Shown piece by piece: positions 1 through 9,772 of a DNA stretch of 64,000 nucleotides. The notes under the pieces were generated by a model. That model saw nothing but the letters and a program-made list of their open reading frames with translations, ran no database searches and had not been told where the DNA came from. Each line of letters begins with the position of its first letter. The stretch's first letter is position 1. The DNA is from Oceanospirillaceae bacterium UBA1126 (GTDB lineage Bacteria; Pseudomonadota; Gammaproteobacteria; Pseudomonadales; Balneatricaceae): assembly GCA_002312935.1 (NCBI GenBank), contig DCAT01000059.1, positions 1 to 64,000 of the forward strand, written 5' to 3'. A program made the translations under genes and the position numbers.

Positions 1-1
1 G

Positions 2-2053
2 CGTTCCATTACCCAATTAGCTAATTTTCGCAAGCCATTATCGTTATCTCAACAAGCTGGTCACCGCTTGATGCTGGTAGTGGCTATGGTGGAAAATCAT
101 GGACTAGCGCAGGCAAAACAACTGCCTGAGGTAGATGAACTGTGCCTATGGGTTGACGTGCCGGAAAAAAGACAAAGTCAGGCATCTGGGCACCAATACA
201 TCAGTGCAAACCAAGCTAATCAATATCTGGGGACGTCTAATCAATATGTGATTTATAACGCTCACCGAGGGTTTAATGCGAGCGCTTTATGTGCCCTGAG
301 TGGCACTATTAAGGGTACAGGAGTGTTGATTTTGTTAACACCTCCCACATCTCAGTGGCAGAGCCATTTTGATTCTCAACTAAAAGCCTACGGTCAGTTA
401 GAGCGTCATGCCCATTCATATTTCATTCAATGGTGGCAGCAACAATGGCAACATCATAGTGCTGTGTATGTCTTGCACGAAGAAGTCAATCAAGTAAAAA
501 TTACCCATTGGCAACCTTTAACTAAACTGCTTAAACAATCGCCATTGTTAGAACCCACAAGGGAACAACAAAGTATAATAACGACTTTAGTTACGGCTTA
601 TAACCAGCAGTCAGAGATCGTGTATACCATTGAAGGCCATAGGGGAAGGGGTAAGTCTGCCTGTTTGGGTTGGCTGATTAAAACGATAGGTAAGGAGGAT
701 AACCACGGCCCTGTTGTCGTTACAGCACCCAGTAAACGCGCCCTTGGCTCGATGACACAAACTGCAGGTATGCAAAAGGTAAATTTTTACGCTTTAGATG
801 CACTGTTAAAACAGCGGCCTAAAGCTGGTCTGGTCATTGTTGATGAGGCCGCAGCAATACCGTTGTCACAACTGACAAAGCTGGTTAAGCATTATAAATT
901 GGTCGTTTTATCATCCACTCAAGACGGTTATGAGGGCAGTGGTCAGGGCTACAGATTAAAATTGCCCCATATTATGAGTACTCTAGGGCTAACCAGCAAA
1001 GCAATAACATTAACGCAGCCGATGCGCTGGCAGGCTGATGATCCTTTAGAAACATTTATTCGCAGTAGCTTCTTATGTGACGTGAGGATACCTGATGCCA
1101 TGCTAGATTTACCTACTGATGATTTACAACACGTTAGTTACAGGTTAATGACTGGAGAAAAGCTGGCACAGAACAACGAGTTATTAAAACAAGTCTACGC
1201 GTTGCTTATGCTGGCGCATTACCAGACCACACCCCAAGACTTAAGGTTACTATTGGATCATCCTCAGCATACAATTTACTTATGCTATGTCAATGACTGC
1301 CTTGTTGGAATGGCTTGGGTTGCTCAAGAAGGCAACTTAGGCAGCACTTTAGCGCAGCAAATTTCACTTGGTAGGCGTCGTATTCAAGGTCATCTTTTGG
1401 CTCAAATTTTGGCCCAACAAGCTGGCTTTTCCATCGCTTGTGAAATGCGTAGTTGGCGCATTCAAAGGCTGGTAGTTTTGCCTAGGTTGCAGGGAAAAGG
1501 ATTTGGTTCAGCACTTTTAAGCCACATTTATGCATGTGGAGAAGCGCATCAGATTGATTTTATTGGAGCAAGCTTTTCAGCAAGTAATAATACCCTTCGT
1601 TTTTGGCTTGCGAATAACTTTACCCCGGCATGGCTAGGTTTGCGTCCAGATACAGCGACTGGGCTCAATAGTGTGCAAGTGATCCAACCCATCAGTCACG
1701 GGGCTAAAGCGTTAAAACACCAGCTAAAATGCCACTTTAAAGGTTATTTAGATTTTGGCAAAAGCATGTGGTTTACGTCTGTGGATGCTGAAACTTGGCA
1801 AGGTATCTATCCTAAATTTACACATGCTGCGGCTGCAATGCTCAATGTTGAGCAACAGCAGCGTTTGTTAATTCTTTTGGCAAAAGGACATGCTGGGTTT
1901 AGTGGCCCATTGCACTTACTTTATCAGCAACAACTTAATGATAAGGATAAACAATTGGTCATGCACGCAGCACAAAATAATACCCACAAAGGGTTGCAAA
2001 AAGACGTTAGGCGCCTGGCATTGTCGCTATTACCACCAGAATCTGAGCAATGA
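2..2053 (+). CDS. tmcA: tRNA(Met) cytidine acetyltransferase TmcA, 5' end outside window
   Basis: TmcA uses acetyl-CoA and ATP to make N4-acetylcytidine at the wobble base of elongator tRNA-Met. The reading frame is open to the window edge, and the residues before the first possible start (TTG at 68) still look like the family's N-terminal region, so the gene is cut by the window rather than starting at 68. Visible in order: the N-terminal domain with the NAHRGFNASALCALSGT stretch, a helicase-like ATPase module with Walker A GHRGRGKS (about 632-655) and Walker B VIVDEAAAIP (about 835-864), then a GNAT acetyltransferase region (LVVLPRLQGKGFGSAL, about 1468-1515). selD follows 62 bases downstream on the same strand, which groups it with other tRNA wobble-base genes. 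Confidence 0.93.
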   Translation, partial: RSITQLANFRKPLSLSQQAGHRLMLVVAMVENHGLAQAKQLPEVDELCLWVDVPEKRQSQASGHQYISANQANQYLGTSNQYVIYNAHRGFNASALCALSGTIKGTGVLILLTPPTSQWQSHFDSQLKAYGQLERHAHSYFIQWWQQQWQHHSAVYVLHEEVNQVKITHWQPLTKLLKQSPLLEPTREQQSIITTLVTAYNQQSEIVYTIEGHRGRGKSACLGWLIKTIGKEDNHGPVVVTAPSKRALGSMTQTAGMQKVNFYALDALLKQRPKAGLVIVDEAAAIPLSQLTKLVKHYKLVVLSSTQDGYEGSGQGYRLKLPHIMSTLGLTSKAITLTQPMRWQADDPLETFIRSSFLCDVRIPDAMLDLPTDDLQHVSYRLMTGEKLAQNNELLKQVYALLMLAHYQTTPQDLRLLLDHPQHTIYLCYVNDCLVGMAWVAQEGNLGSTLAQQISLGRRRIQGHLLAQILAQQAGFSIACEMRSWRIQRLVVLPRLQGKGFGSALLSHIYACGEAHQIDFIGASFSASNNTLRFWLANNFTPAWLGLRPDTATGLNSVQVIQPISHGAKALKHQLKCHFKGYLDFGKSMWFTSVDAETWQGIYPKFTHAAAAMLNVEQQQRLLILLAKGHAGFSGPLHLLYQQQLNDKDKQLVMHAAQNNTHKGLQKDVRRLALSLLPPESEQ

Positions 2054-2115
2054 TCCACAGCACAGTCCGGATAAACTCGGTATACTTCAATCTTTGTCAA
2101 TTTGTCTGATTATTC

Positions 2116-3156
2116 ATGAATACAGTTAAACTTACCCAATATAGTCATGGCGCTGGGTGTGGGTGCAAAATCTCACCAAAAGTCCTCGATAAAATGCTGC
2201 AATCCCAGTTGCCAAAATTCTCTCATCCGAACTTAATCGTAGGTAACGAAAGCCGTGACGATGCAGCTGTTTTTGATTTGGGTGATGGCACAGGTATTAT
2301 CAGCACCACAGACTTTTTTATGCCTATTGTAGATGATCCGTTTGATTTCGGTCGGGTCGCTGCCACTAATGCTATAAGTGATGTCTACGCGATGGGCGGC
2401 CAACCTTTAATGGCGATTGCAATCTTAGGATGGCCAGTAGACACACTGGCACCTGAAGTAGCGGCTATGGTAATAGACGGCGCAAGAGATGTATGTGCTA
2501 AAGCTAATATTTGTCTTGCTGGTGGCCACAGTATTGATGCACCAGAGCCCATATTTGGATTGGCTGTAACAGGAAGAGTGGCCTTAGAGCACCTTCAACG
2601 AAATGACCAAGCTCAAGCAGGAGACCGACTCATGCTGACCAAACCATTGGGAGTCGGTATTTTAACCACTGCTGAAAAACGCGGTATATTGCGCCCACAG
2701 GATGTTAACTTGGCGCGTGATAATATGGTTAAACTTAATGACATAGGGGCAAAGCTGGCACGTCTGGCTGGCGTTCATGCGATGACAGACGTAACAGGTT
2801 TTGGGCTTATGGGGCACTTGGCAGAAGTATGTGAGGGGAGCCAATTACAGGCTGAAGTAGAATTTGACAAAATCCCCTTATTAACTGACCTTCAGTACTA
2901 CCTAGACCAAGGCTGTGTGCCTGGGGGAAGCGGTAGAAATTTCGACAGCTATGGCCATAAACTAGGCGCACTCAATGAAGACCAGTTAAATATCCTCTGC
3001 GACCCGCAAACCAGTGGCGGCTTATTAGTGGCTGTAGCCAAAGATCAAGTGACTGCAGCTGAAGCCCTTTGCCGTGCCGCAGCGCAAGACTGTGTTTGGA
3101 TCGGACACTTATCTGCACCAAAAGATGCACAAAAACACTGGATTTCGGTGCTATAG
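2116..3156 (+). CDS. selD: Selenide, water dikinase SelD (cysteine form)
   Basis: SelD makes selenophosphate from selenide and ATP, the selenium donor for selenocysteine and for 2-selenouridine in tRNA. The 346-residue protein has the family N-terminus, with SHGAGCGCK giving the catalytic Cys15 and Lys18 (E. coli Cys17 and Lys20). Further matches are [14 protein letters not shown], the [18 protein letters not shown] metal/ATP segment and the C-terminal CDPQTSGG. The catalytic position is an ordinary cysteine codon and not UGA, so synthesis of this protein needs no selenocysteine. It is followed one base later by mnmH, the enzyme that uses its product. No selA or selB is present in the window, so tRNA selenation is the one use that can be supported here. 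Confidence 0.96.
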   Translation: MNTVKLTQYSHGAGCGCKISPKVLDKMLQSQLPKFSHPNLIVGNESRDDAAVFDLGDGTGIISTTDFFMPIVDDPFDFGRVAATNAISDVYAMGGQPLMAIAILGWPVDTLAPEVAAMVIDGARDVCAKANICLAGGHSIDAPEPIFGLAVTGRVALEHLQRNDQAQAGDRLMLTKPLGVGILTTAEKRGILRPQDVNLARDNMVKLNDIGAKLARLAGVHAMTDVTGFGLMGHLAEVCEGSQLQAEVEFDKIPLLTDLQYYLDQGCVPGGSGRNFDSYGHKLGALNEDQLNILCDPQTSGGLLVAVAKDQVTAAEALCRAAAQDCVWIGHLSAPKDAQKHWISVL

Positions 3157-3157
3157 G

Positions 3158-4288
3158 ATGTCTAATAAATCCCTATTAATGTGCATGCCCGAGCCAATTC
3201 AAGCGGCACAGTTTGATGACTTGCTATTAGGTCAACGGCCCATGTTTGACGTGCGAGCACCTATAGAATTTAATAAAGGCGCTTTTCCTAATGTAATCAA
3301 CTTGCCCTTAATGAGTGATGATGAGCGCCACCAAATAGGCAGCTGTTATAAAGAACAAGGCCAAGAAGCTGCGATCGCTTTAGGTCACCAGTTAGTCAGT
3401 GGTGCAACGAAAAACCAACGGGTTGAACAATGGCATGCGTTTGCAAGCCAGCACCCCAATGCAGTGCTATATTGTTTTCGGGGTGGGCTTAGGTCTAAAG
3501 TGACGCAGCAATGGCTAGCCGAAGCAGGCATTGCCATTCCGTTTGTCGAAGGTGGGTACAAAGCACTTCGTACGCACTTGATAGAGCGCTTAGACAAATT
3601 GGTAGAAGATGTCCCGGCATTTGTACTTAGTGGCCGCACTGGTACAGGTAAGACAGAGATACTGCCTCAGTTTGATCGGCCGATTGATTTAGAAGGTATC
3701 GCCAAGCACCGTGGGTCTAGTTTTGGTAAGTACATTGAAGAGCAGCCAAGTCAAATTAACTTTGAAAATAGTCTAGCCATTGCTTTAATGCAGCTCAAAA
3801 AGGCCTCTAATAATCCAGTTATTTACGAAGACGAAAGTCGTTTGGTGGGGTGTCGTTTACTCCCACTAAGCCTCCAAGCTAAACTTAGATCCTCTCCTAT
3901 AATGGTTTTAAGTGATTGCTTTGATGCCCGTGTTGATCGTATTTTTGGCGAGTATGTAGTAAAGGCTATCGCTGCATGGCAGCAAGAGCTTGCTGATCCC
4001 AACGATGCTTTCTTAGCTTTTGGTGATAGCCTTTTACAGAGTATTAATCGTATTCGTAAACGTTTAGGTAGTGAAGCTCATACGCATCTTGTTAAACTGC
4101 TTGAAAAAGCTTTAAATCAACAGTCAAAGCGTAATAATTTAACTCACCATAAGGATTGGATTAGTTATTTACTGATTCATTATTATGACCCAATGTACGA
4201 CTACCAACTTTCCCTTAAGCAGGATCGTGTGGTGATGCAGGGAACCTCAAGTGAAATTGTCAGTTGGTATAAAACTAACAATTTTTAA
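3158..4288 (+). CDS. mnmH: tRNA 2-selenouridine synthase MnmH (SelU)
   Basis: MnmH replaces the sulfur of 2-thiouridine at tRNA position 34 with selenium, through a geranylated intermediate. I place the start at ATG 3158, one base after the selD stop; an open frame runs further upstream into selD, but only from here does the protein match the family. From that start it has 376 residues (E. coli 364). The N-terminal rhodanese domain carries MFDVRAPIEF and the catalytic Cys at about residue 106 in YCFRGG. The P-loop domain carries SGRTGTGKTE at about 158-167, then DLEGIAKHRGS and EDESR. The substrate 2-thiouridine would come from mnmA and tusDCBE further along this window. Confidence 0.95.
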   Translation: MSNKSLLMCMPEPIQAAQFDDLLLGQRPMFDVRAPIEFNKGAFPNVINLPLMSDDERHQIGSCYKEQGQEAAIALGHQLVSGATKNQRVEQWHAFASQHPNAVLYCFRGGLRSKVTQQWLAEAGIAIPFVEGGYKALRTHLIERLDKLVEDVPAFVLSGRTGTGKTEILPQFDRPIDLEGIAKHRGSSFGKYIEEQPSQINFENSLAIALMQLKKASNNPVIYEDESRLVGCRLLPLSLQAKLRSSPIMVLSDCFDARVDRIFGEYVVKAIAAWQQELADPNDAFLAFGDSLLQSINRIRKRLGSEAHTHLVKLLEKALNQQSKRNNLTHHKDWISYLLIHYYDPMYDYQLSLKQDRVVMQGTSSEIVSWYKTNNF

Positions 4289-4297
4289 TTGACCTAA

Positions 4298-5431
<1,134 letters not shown>

Positions 5432-5443
5432 GAACCATCTGTC

Positions 5444-6313
5444 ATGTCTTTAAAACAAATTTCAGAAGTCAAAGTCAGTGGTGGCCGCCTATTGCGGGTA
5501 GAACATTTGTCTGTGGTGTGCAACGGGAGCATGACCTTTGCTATATTCTTGCCACCACAAGCAAAACAGGGCACTGAAACAAAAATGGTGCCAGTGCTCT
5601 ATTGGTTATCGGGCCTCACTTGTAACGATGAAAACTTTAGTCAAAAGGCTGGTGCATTTAGTATGGCCACAAAATTGGGTATGGCTATCGTGATGCCGGA
5701 TACTAGCCCTCGTGACGCTGCCATAGAAGGCGAAGACGAAGCCTACGACCTTGGCAGTGGTGCAGGTTTTTACGTCAACGCCACTCAGACGCCTTGGTCT
5801 GATGCTTACAACATGTACAGTTATGTTACAGAAGAACTGCCAAGTATTATTCAAACCCACTATGCTGTGAGTGATCAGGCAGCTATTAGTGGCCACTCCA
5901 TGGGAGGTCATGGGGCATTGATCTGCGCTTTAAAAAACCCAGGTAAATACGCCTCAGTATCAGCTTTTGCCCCCATTACGTCTCCATCGCAGTGCCCTTG
6001 GGGCCGAAAGGGCCTTACAGCATATCTGGGAAGCGATGAGGCCACATGGGCAGATTGGGATGCTAACCACCTGGTACAAAAAAACTATGACGCAGGCATT
6101 ATACCGCAAGCTATTTTGATTGATCAGGGTGCCAGTGATCCATTTTATGCTGATCAGTTGATGCCAGAATTATTCAACGCAACCTGTGAGCGTTTGCAAC
6201 ACCCAGTCGACTATCGTGAGCGAGAGGGTTACGACCATAGCTACTACTACATAAGCAGCTTTATTGATGAACACCTTCAGTATCATGCTGCAAACCTTGG
6301 AATAATGGCATAA
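5444..6313 (+). CDS. fghA: S-formylglutathione hydrolase
   Basis: Hydrolyses S-formylglutathione to formate and glutathione, finishing glutathione-dependent formaldehyde removal in the cytoplasm. It is an alpha/beta hydrolase of the esterase D family, 289 residues. The nucleophile elbow is SGHSMGGHGAL with Ser152, and the C-terminal DHSYYYISSF stretch supplies the likely catalytic histidine. YWLSGLTCNDENF near residue 53 is the usual oxyanion region. The Shine-Dalgarno AGGA overlaps the adhC stop codon, so the two are co-transcribed and probably translationally linked. The next gene starts three bases after the stop. Confidence 0.95.
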   Translation: MSLKQISEVKVSGGRLLRVEHLSVVCNGSMTFAIFLPPQAKQGTETKMVPVLYWLSGLTCNDENFSQKAGAFSMATKLGMAIVMPDTSPRDAAIEGEDEAYDLGSGAGFYVNATQTPWSDAYNMYSYVTEELPSIIQTHYAVSDQAAISGHSMGGHGALICALKNPGKYASVSAFAPITSPSQCPWGRKGLTAYLGSDEATWADWDANHLVQKNYDAGIIPQAILIDQGASDPFYADQLMPELFNATCERLQHPVDYREREGYDHSYYYISSFIDEHLQYHAANLGIMA

Positions 6314-6316
6314 ATA

Positions 6317-6664
6317 ATGACAGAAAAAAAGCGTCAAACTCGCCATGGTCATATGGCTCGTGTATCAAAGCTAGCCCTAGGTGATCATGCTTTACCCGTC
6401 CGTTTTATGTACAAAACTATACCAGAACACAGTAATGATACTGGCTGGCGTTTGTTCACAGGATATGAAACTCCAGAATTTTTAAACGAGTTCTCAAACC
6501 TAGAACCTTTCCCATTGGAGCCTATGTGCGAAGCTGATTTAACCCTAGACGCACTGCTAGATAGTAATGCCGGTACTGTCTGGGAAAGGGCTCCAGAAAA
6601 ATCATGGCAACAAGTTCACGACTTTGAAATTCCCGTGGAAGAAGTTGATGTTGAAGTGAGCTAA
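6317..6664 (+). CDS. DUF2185 (Imm33-like) domain protein
   Basis: A 115-residue, acidic cytoplasmic protein without signal peptide or membrane segment. The segment DTGWRLFTGYETPEFLNEF (about residues 41-59) resembles DUF2185, a family also listed among polymorphic-toxin immunity proteins (Imm33). I base this on motif memory only. No toxin gene is present nearby. The gene sits inside the formaldehyde operon, three bases after fghA and overlapping the next gene by one base (TAATG), with no good ribosome binding site of its own, so it is probably translated by coupling. Its role is unknown; position suggests a housekeeping or stress job, not immunity. Confidence 0.6.
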   Translation: MTEKKRQTRHGHMARVSKLALGDHALPVRFMYKTIPEHSNDTGWRLFTGYETPEFLNEFSNLEPFPLEPMCEADLTLDALLDSNAGTVWERAPEKSWQQVHDFEIPVEEVDVEVS

Positions 6665-7449
6665 TGCTGCTCAATACGTTTCAATTTAATCCGACTGGCG
6701 GTCACCCATTAGTCGTTTTACATGGGTTATTTGGATCACAGGACAACTGGCGCAGCCAAGCTTTAGAGTGGGCACAAGGTCGCTGGGTGATCACCATGGA
6801 CCTACGTAATCATGGAATGTCTGGCCATCACCCATTAATGAACTATGCCACCATGGCAGAAGATGTGTGTGGTACGCTAGATGAGTTAGGTTTAAAAAGA
6901 GTCGACCTTTTAGGTCATTCGATGGGGGGTAAAGTGGCGATGCAATTAGCCATAAATCAACCGCAGCGCGTTAATAGCTTAGTGATAGCTGATATTGCCC
7001 CAGTGGCGTATCAACCGAGTCACCAAAGCATATTGGCAGGCCTTAACAGCATTGATCTAGCCACATTAGCGTCCCGCAAACAGGCGCTAGACTTGCTCAT
7101 AAAGTATCAACCAGATGTGCAGGTCTGTCAGTTTTTATTGAAAAGTTTGTATAAAAATGATGCAGGGGAGTTTGCACTGCGCTATAACCTCAAAGCCATT
7201 AAAGATAACTACCAAGCTATTAGTGCAGCGCCTACATCATCTATAAAGCTGCCATGCTTCAGTGGCCCGGTATTAATACTTAAGGGTGCAGATTCTCATT
7301 ACATTTTAGCTGATCATAAGGAAGCGTTTGACACGTTATTGCCCAATGCAGAGCTTAAAATAATGACTGGCTGCGGCCATTGGCTTCACGCTGAAAAACC
7401 AGAGTTGTTTTGCCGTCTGGTGACCCGTTTTCTAGATAGCCTCGTTTAA
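6664..7449 (+). CDS. ybfF: YbfF-like alpha/beta hydrolase (esterase)
   Basis: A 261-residue alpha/beta hydrolase close to E. coli YbfF, a thioesterase/esterase active on short acyl-CoA and acyl esters. Visible: the oxyanion segment VVLHGLFGSQDNW, the family pattern DLRNHGMSGHHP, the nucleophile elbow GHSMGGK with Ser86, ADIAPVAY, and the C-terminal GCGHWLHAEKP with the catalytic histidine. Its ATG overlaps the stop of the DUF2185 gene by one base, and the next gene starts three bases after its stop, so it belongs to the adhC-led operon. The natural substrate is not determined by the sequence. Confidence 0.87.
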   Translation: MLLNTFQFNPTGGHPLVVLHGLFGSQDNWRSQALEWAQGRWVITMDLRNHGMSGHHPLMNYATMAEDVCGTLDELGLKRVDLLGHSMGGKVAMQLAINQPQRVNSLVIADIAPVAYQPSHQSILAGLNSIDLATLASRKQALDLLIKYQPDVQVCQFLLKSLYKNDAGEFALRYNLKAIKDNYQAISAAPTSSIKLPCFSGPVLILKGADSHYILADHKEAFDTLLPNAELKIMTGCGHWLHAEKPELFCRLVTRFLDSLV

Positions 7450-7452
7450 GTC

Positions 7453-8613
7453 GTGCGCATATTATTACTTTCAGCTTACGACGCAAAAAGTCATCAGTAC
7501 TGGCGTGAGGGTCTAGTTGCTCAGTTTCCAAACTATGAATGGACCCAATTAGTGCTGCCTGGGCGTTATTTCAGTTGGCGCATTCGTGGTAACAGCATGC
7601 AGTGGGCTTTGGGAGAACGGTCTACGTTAGAGCAGCCCTATGATTTAGTGATTGCAACATCGATGGTGGACTTAGCATCCCTAAAAGGGTTTGTAGCTAA
7701 TTTAGCGAATATCCCAACCATTCTCTATTTCCACGAAAATCAATTTGTTTACCCGCCAAGTCAGGCTAATGCTAAGCACCACTTAGATCCTAAAATGGTG
7801 AGCCTTTATGCAGCTTTAGCAGCGGATAGATTAGTATTCAATAGTCAATACAACCAGCAAAGCTTTAGCACTGGGGTGGAGGACTTGCTCAACCAACTGC
7901 CCGAAAAAATGCCGGTAAACGTGGTTGAATTGTTAGGTCGGAAAAGTTGCGTGTTACCAGTGCCTATTGCATCTTTGGACACTACATCTATGACTCTTAA
8001 AAATAATGAGCCTCAGCAAACCCCTTGGCCCGAACGAGAAGATGGGTCACCCTTAAGGTTAGTCTGGGCGGCACGGTGGGAATACGACAAAGGCCCGCAA
8101 CAACTCCAAGCCATATTACAAGAATTGCGAAAAAGAGGGGTAGATTTTCAGTTATGCGTGCTGGGGCAAAAATTTCGCCAACAACCAATAGAGTTTAATC
8201 AGATAAAAGCTGAGTTCGCCACTAACCTCGTTCAATTTGGCTATGCAGCCTCTCGCCAGCACTACCTAAACTGGCTGGAGGGGGCAGATATGATCTTATC
8301 TACTGCACTGCATGAGTTTCAAGGACTCGCTGTGTTAGAAGCGGTTCAGCTAGGTTGTATCCCCATATTGCCAAATCGTCTAGTGTATGCTGAAATTTTT
8401 GGCTTAAAGTATGTCTATGAGTCTACACCTGAAGACCGTCAAAAAGAATCTATTGCAGCAGTTAACCTGATACAAAAGCTGGCACTAGGCCAAAAGCAGG
8501 GTAATTTAGCTAAGACGGTTGCTCAGTCCTTAGCGTGGCCCACCATGAAACATAAATATCACCAATTGTTGAATTTTAAAGTATCTAAAGCGCCAGAACG
8601 TATTACTTTTTAA
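7453..8613 (+). CDS. DUF3524 / queuosine tRNA mannosyltransferase-like glycosyltransferase
   Basis: A 386-residue GT4-type glycosyltransferase starting with GTG. The N-terminal RILLLSAYDAKSHQYWREG, LPGRYFSWRIRGN and YFHENQFVYP stretches are characteristic of the DUF3524 family, whose animal member GTDC1 (QTMAN) mannosylates queuosine at tRNA position 34. The C-terminal half carries LVWAARWEYDKGPQ and the GT4 donor-site pattern ALHEFQGLAVLEAV. It is the last gene of the adhC-fghA operon. That bacterial members act on queuosine tRNA is an inference from homology; no queuosine biosynthesis genes are in this window, though many tRNA-34 modification genes are. Confidence 0.82.
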   Translation: MRILLLSAYDAKSHQYWREGLVAQFPNYEWTQLVLPGRYFSWRIRGNSMQWALGERSTLEQPYDLVIATSMVDLASLKGFVANLANIPTILYFHENQFVYPPSQANAKHHLDPKMVSLYAALAADRLVFNSQYNQQSFSTGVEDLLNQLPEKMPVNVVELLGRKSCVLPVPIASLDTTSMTLKNNEPQQTPWPEREDGSPLRLVWAARWEYDKGPQQLQAILQELRKRGVDFQLCVLGQKFRQQPIEFNQIKAEFATNLVQFGYAASRQHYLNWLEGADMILSTALHEFQGLAVLEAVQLGCIPILPNRLVYAEIFGLKYVYESTPEDRQKESIAAVNLIQKLALGQKQGNLAKTVAQSLAWPTMKHKYHQLLNFKVSKAPERITF

Positions 8614-8800
8614 GGTTTTATGTAAACTGTTACTTCAAGGGTTTTCAATACGTACTGCTATTCTGGCACTTTAAGTTTATTGATGGACGAGCAGATTTTA
8701 ACGTTGCAACAAATACCAGAGGTAAACACAAATGGGGCTCGAAGCGTGTTAAAATACGTCTATTAGACGACTCAACAACTGCTATTGAGCAAAACCAACT

Positions 8801-8980
8801 ATGACCCGTGCCAAAAAGAAAATGCCTGCTGTAGCTGGGGTAACCTTTAGCCCCAACAAGAAGAAAAAGATTGTTGCTAAATCTTTTTCGCCTTCAAGTT
8901 ATCAAGCACGTAAACAAAAAGGCTTAGCCACCAAAAAGAAACAAACATCTGTATTTCAACAACACCAAGACGAGGCCTAG
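8801..8980 (+). CDS. Small lysine-rich hypothetical protein
   Basis: A 59-residue open frame with a very basic composition: it begins MTRAKKKMPAVAGV and contains KKKKIVAKSF and RKQKGLATKKK. It has no membrane segment or signal peptide. It ends four bases before the ATG of the DUF599 gene on the same strand, which supports a real, co-transcribed gene. No clear Shine-Dalgarno is seen; GAG lies about 12 bases upstream. The composition would suit a nucleic-acid-binding or ribosome-associated peptide, but I do not recognise the family and assign no function. Confidence 0.5.
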   Translation: MTRAKKKMPAVAGVTFSPNKKKKIVAKSFSPSSYQARKQKGLATKKKQTSVFQQHQDEA

Positions 8981-8984
8981 TTTA

Positions 8985-9749
8985 ATGGAGACTATAACCA
9001 GCTACATTGCCGCATTATTCCCAGATCATGGCTGGAATTTACTGGCTTTAGTTTGGTTTATTGTTGTGGTTCGGGGTTATCAAGCTTATGCTATTAAGGC
9101 TTCGCGAAGCAAAGATTCCTTAGCAGGAGTGCTACATGCATACCGACAACGATGGATGATTCGCATGATTGACCGTGACATGCGCATGGCAGACATTGGA
9201 GCTGTTGCTAATTTAGAGCGTTATGTGACTTTATTTGCGTCCTCTAGCTTGCTTATTTTAGCGGGCCTTGTGACCTTAGTTGGCTACACTGATGACGTGG
9301 TTCACATTGGCCGGGGTATTCCATTTTTACCTCCTCAGTCGCCTTTAGAGTGGCAATTTAAGCTGTTCTTTTTGATATTGCTGTTTGTGTATGCTTTTTT
9401 TAAGTTTACATGGAGCCTCAGGCAATACGGCTTTGCCACAGTAATGATCTCCAGTGCGCCAGTAGCCCATGGCGATATCTCTGATAATAAAGACCTTATG
9501 GACCATGTTAATCGCTCTGCTAAGGTGCTATCCATGGCAGGTAATAATTTTAACTTTGGCCTGCGAGCCTACTATTACAGCCTTGCTGTGTTGACGTGGT
9601 CAATACACCCATTGGTGTTTATGGTGACTACCTGTGTGGTGGTATACATTCTCTATAGCCGTGAGTTTAAGTCAAGTTCACTGGCAGAACTCAGGGGTTC
9701 TAACGACTCCAAGAATCGAAAAACATTAGTAGACTATCATCTAATATAG
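8985..9749 (+). CDS. DUF599 family integral membrane protein
   Basis: A 254-residue inner-membrane protein with four likely membrane segments (about residues 15-33, 74-97, 122-144 and 200-227). The N-terminal segment WFIVVVRGYQAY, the polar block HAYRQRWMIRMIDRDMRMADI and NNFNFGLRAYYYSLA match the DUF599 family, whose function is not established. The start follows the small basic protein by four bases. Two thioesterase genes lie downstream after 23 bases and may be in the same transcript. The C-terminus is polar and serine-rich and should face the cytoplasm. Confidence 0.8.
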   Translation: METITSYIAALFPDHGWNLLALVWFIVVVRGYQAYAIKASRSKDSLAGVLHAYRQRWMIRMIDRDMRMADIGAVANLERYVTLFASSSLLILAGLVTLVGYTDDVVHIGRGIPFLPPQSPLEWQFKLFFLILLFVYAFFKFTWSLRQYGFATVMISSAPVAHGDISDNKDLMDHVNRSAKVLSMAGNNFNFGLRAYYYSLAVLTWSIHPLVFMVTTCVVVYILYSREFKSSSLAELRGSNDSKNRKTLVDYHLI

Positions 9750-9772
9750 TTATGCTAAATTAGGCAAGTTTT

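Noticed and set aside
68..2053. tmcA starting at TTG 68
   Set aside because: The frame stays open to the window edge and the upstream residues still match the family, so the gene is truncated by the window.
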